A stretch of DNA of 64,000 nt from Chiridota heheva (Eukaryota; Echinodermata; Holothuroidea; Apodida; Chiridotidae): the NCBI GenBank assembly GCA_020152595.1, contig JAIGNY010000872.1, positions 262,501 to 326,500 on the forward strand, written 5' to 3'. Positions 63,021 to 64,000 of the stretch are shown here, piece after piece; within the stretch, counting starts at the first letter, position 1, and each line of letters opens with the position of its first letter. The position numbers and the translations under genes were made by a program. The notes beneath the pieces were generated by a model. The model saw only the letters and a list, made by a program, of their open reading frames with translations, was not told the origin of the DNA and ran no database searches.

Positions 63021-63490
63021 CAAGCTAGGGAATTTGATTTAATAGAAACAATCACGTAATACTAAAGATAATGGATACCCCAGGATAACCTGGCCTGATT
63101 AACAAACAAAAAAAAATGGTGTTATTAACCAAGCATGTAAGAGACTGGGAGTGTGACTCCTGCACCTGAGCACAGCTCACACTTACACATGCCTCTAAAT
63201 GTACTTAATTTTGGTAAGTACATTTCTATTGTAAAAGCTTGAACATTGGTTCTTGCATGCAACATTAATTGCAGGAGCCTGATATGGGTAGAAATGAATT
63301 GAATTAGTCACAGATTTAAGTAAAGTTTAAGAGAAGAAACACCATACCTGCGAAAAACCTATGATTCCAGCGGTTATAGCCACAGAAAAAGCAAGAATTC
63401 ACAGGAAGATGTTTATTTTCAATTTGTTAGATTACTTGAGTAAGCCACAGCATATGTGGTAAATATGTGCTCTAAAATCGTCACATATAC

Positions 63491-63900
63491 TTGTTTGTTT
63501 GATGAGGGCTTAACGGCACCATGACAACGAAGGTCAAATTGTGCCTGAGAGGTCAGATCATTCTAGAGGTAGGAAGGAAAGGAAACAGGGGGAGAATGAG
63601 AGAAATATAAGAACAAAAGGTCAGAAAGCTGTGATCGGGAAGGGAGGTGCATGGTTAAAACAAAAACAAAGTAGAGAGGGGGTGGAAGAGCAGAAGTAAA
63701 CATGGTTGTAGAGGGAAGCATGATGAAGGAAGGAGATATTTTTATCCAGAGGATTTTTTTGGAAGAACTCAGCAATTGAGTTGTGGGGAGCGAGGGAAGC
63801 TCTGGGAAGGTTGTACAGGGGGCAAGCAAGGAGAATGTGATGGATTGTGAGGGTGCAATGGCAATTGTTGCAGAGGGGTTTGGGGGAGCCAATAAGGAGG
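63491..63900 (+). repeat. ~410 bp unclassified interspersed repeat, copy 4, inserted in an older repeat
   Basis: It begins TTGTTTGTTTGATGAGGGCT, then TAACGGCACCATGACAACG, and ends near CCAATAAGGAGG. The flanks (TATGTGGTAAATATGTGC on the left, ATTGCAAAAGAGGGAGCATA on the right) are contiguous in the sequence at 12.03-12.19 kb, which serves as an empty site. This fixes the boundaries of the insertion. Confidence 0.65.
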
Positions 63901-64000
63901 ATAATTGTGCTATGAATAGTACATTAAATTGCAAAAGAGGGAGCATATAAGGAAATATTTACTACATTTATATTATTTCCGTCACAATTTTTGTGAAGAT

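Overview
This is eukaryotic, animal DNA: two conserved metazoan genes split into short exons with GT-AG borders and long introns, surrounded by tRNA-derived SINEs, non-LTR retrotransposon remnants, MITE-like DNA transposons and an unusually dense set of minisatellites. The motif TAGGCCTA recurs, most densely in the first 2.6 kb. It is familiar from echinoderm genomes, so a marine deuterostome, best guess an echinoderm, is my inference; nothing in the window proves it.

Layout. Positions 1-4858 hold the 5' flank and a probable untranslated first exon of a DCAF10 orthologue (+ strand). Its six coding exons at 4882-24402 join in phase into a 462-residue WD40 protein, a substrate receptor for CUL4-DDB1 ubiquitin ligase, with a canonical poly(A) signal at 24499. 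Positions 24.5-43.1 kb are intergenic and almost all repeats. The last four exons of a CNNM-family (ancient conserved domain, Mg2+ transport) gene lie on the - strand at 56664-43131. They encode the end of the second CBS domain and the whole C-terminal cyclic-nucleotide-binding-like domain; the 5' part lies beyond 64000. The two genes converge tail to tail. I see no evidence that they work together.

Repeats. About 16 kb, roughly a quarter of the window, is tandem array (about 20 arrays). Several families occur as pairs in opposite orientation. The main one is a ~2.5 kb element (12.4-14.9 kb and, inverted, 45.8-48.4 kb) with an internal 19-20 bp minisatellite. One copy lies in a DCAF10 intron and the other in a CNNM intron. 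Each carries a different younger insertion: a tRNA-derived SINE in one, a 543 bp MITE with inverted CAGACCTGCCAAC ends in the other. Other families are two triple arrays of a ~109 bp TTAA-flanked (piggyBac-like) MITE, two decayed ~600 bp copies carrying a THAP DNA-binding exon, four copies of a ~400 bp unclassified repeat, fold-back elements, a CR1/L2-type LINE 3' end and an RNase H fragment of a non-LTR element.

I saw no LTR retroelement, Polinton, CRISPR array, rRNA or convincing functional tRNA gene. Repeat boundaries were read by eye and are approximate to about 10-30 bases unless terminal motifs fix them.
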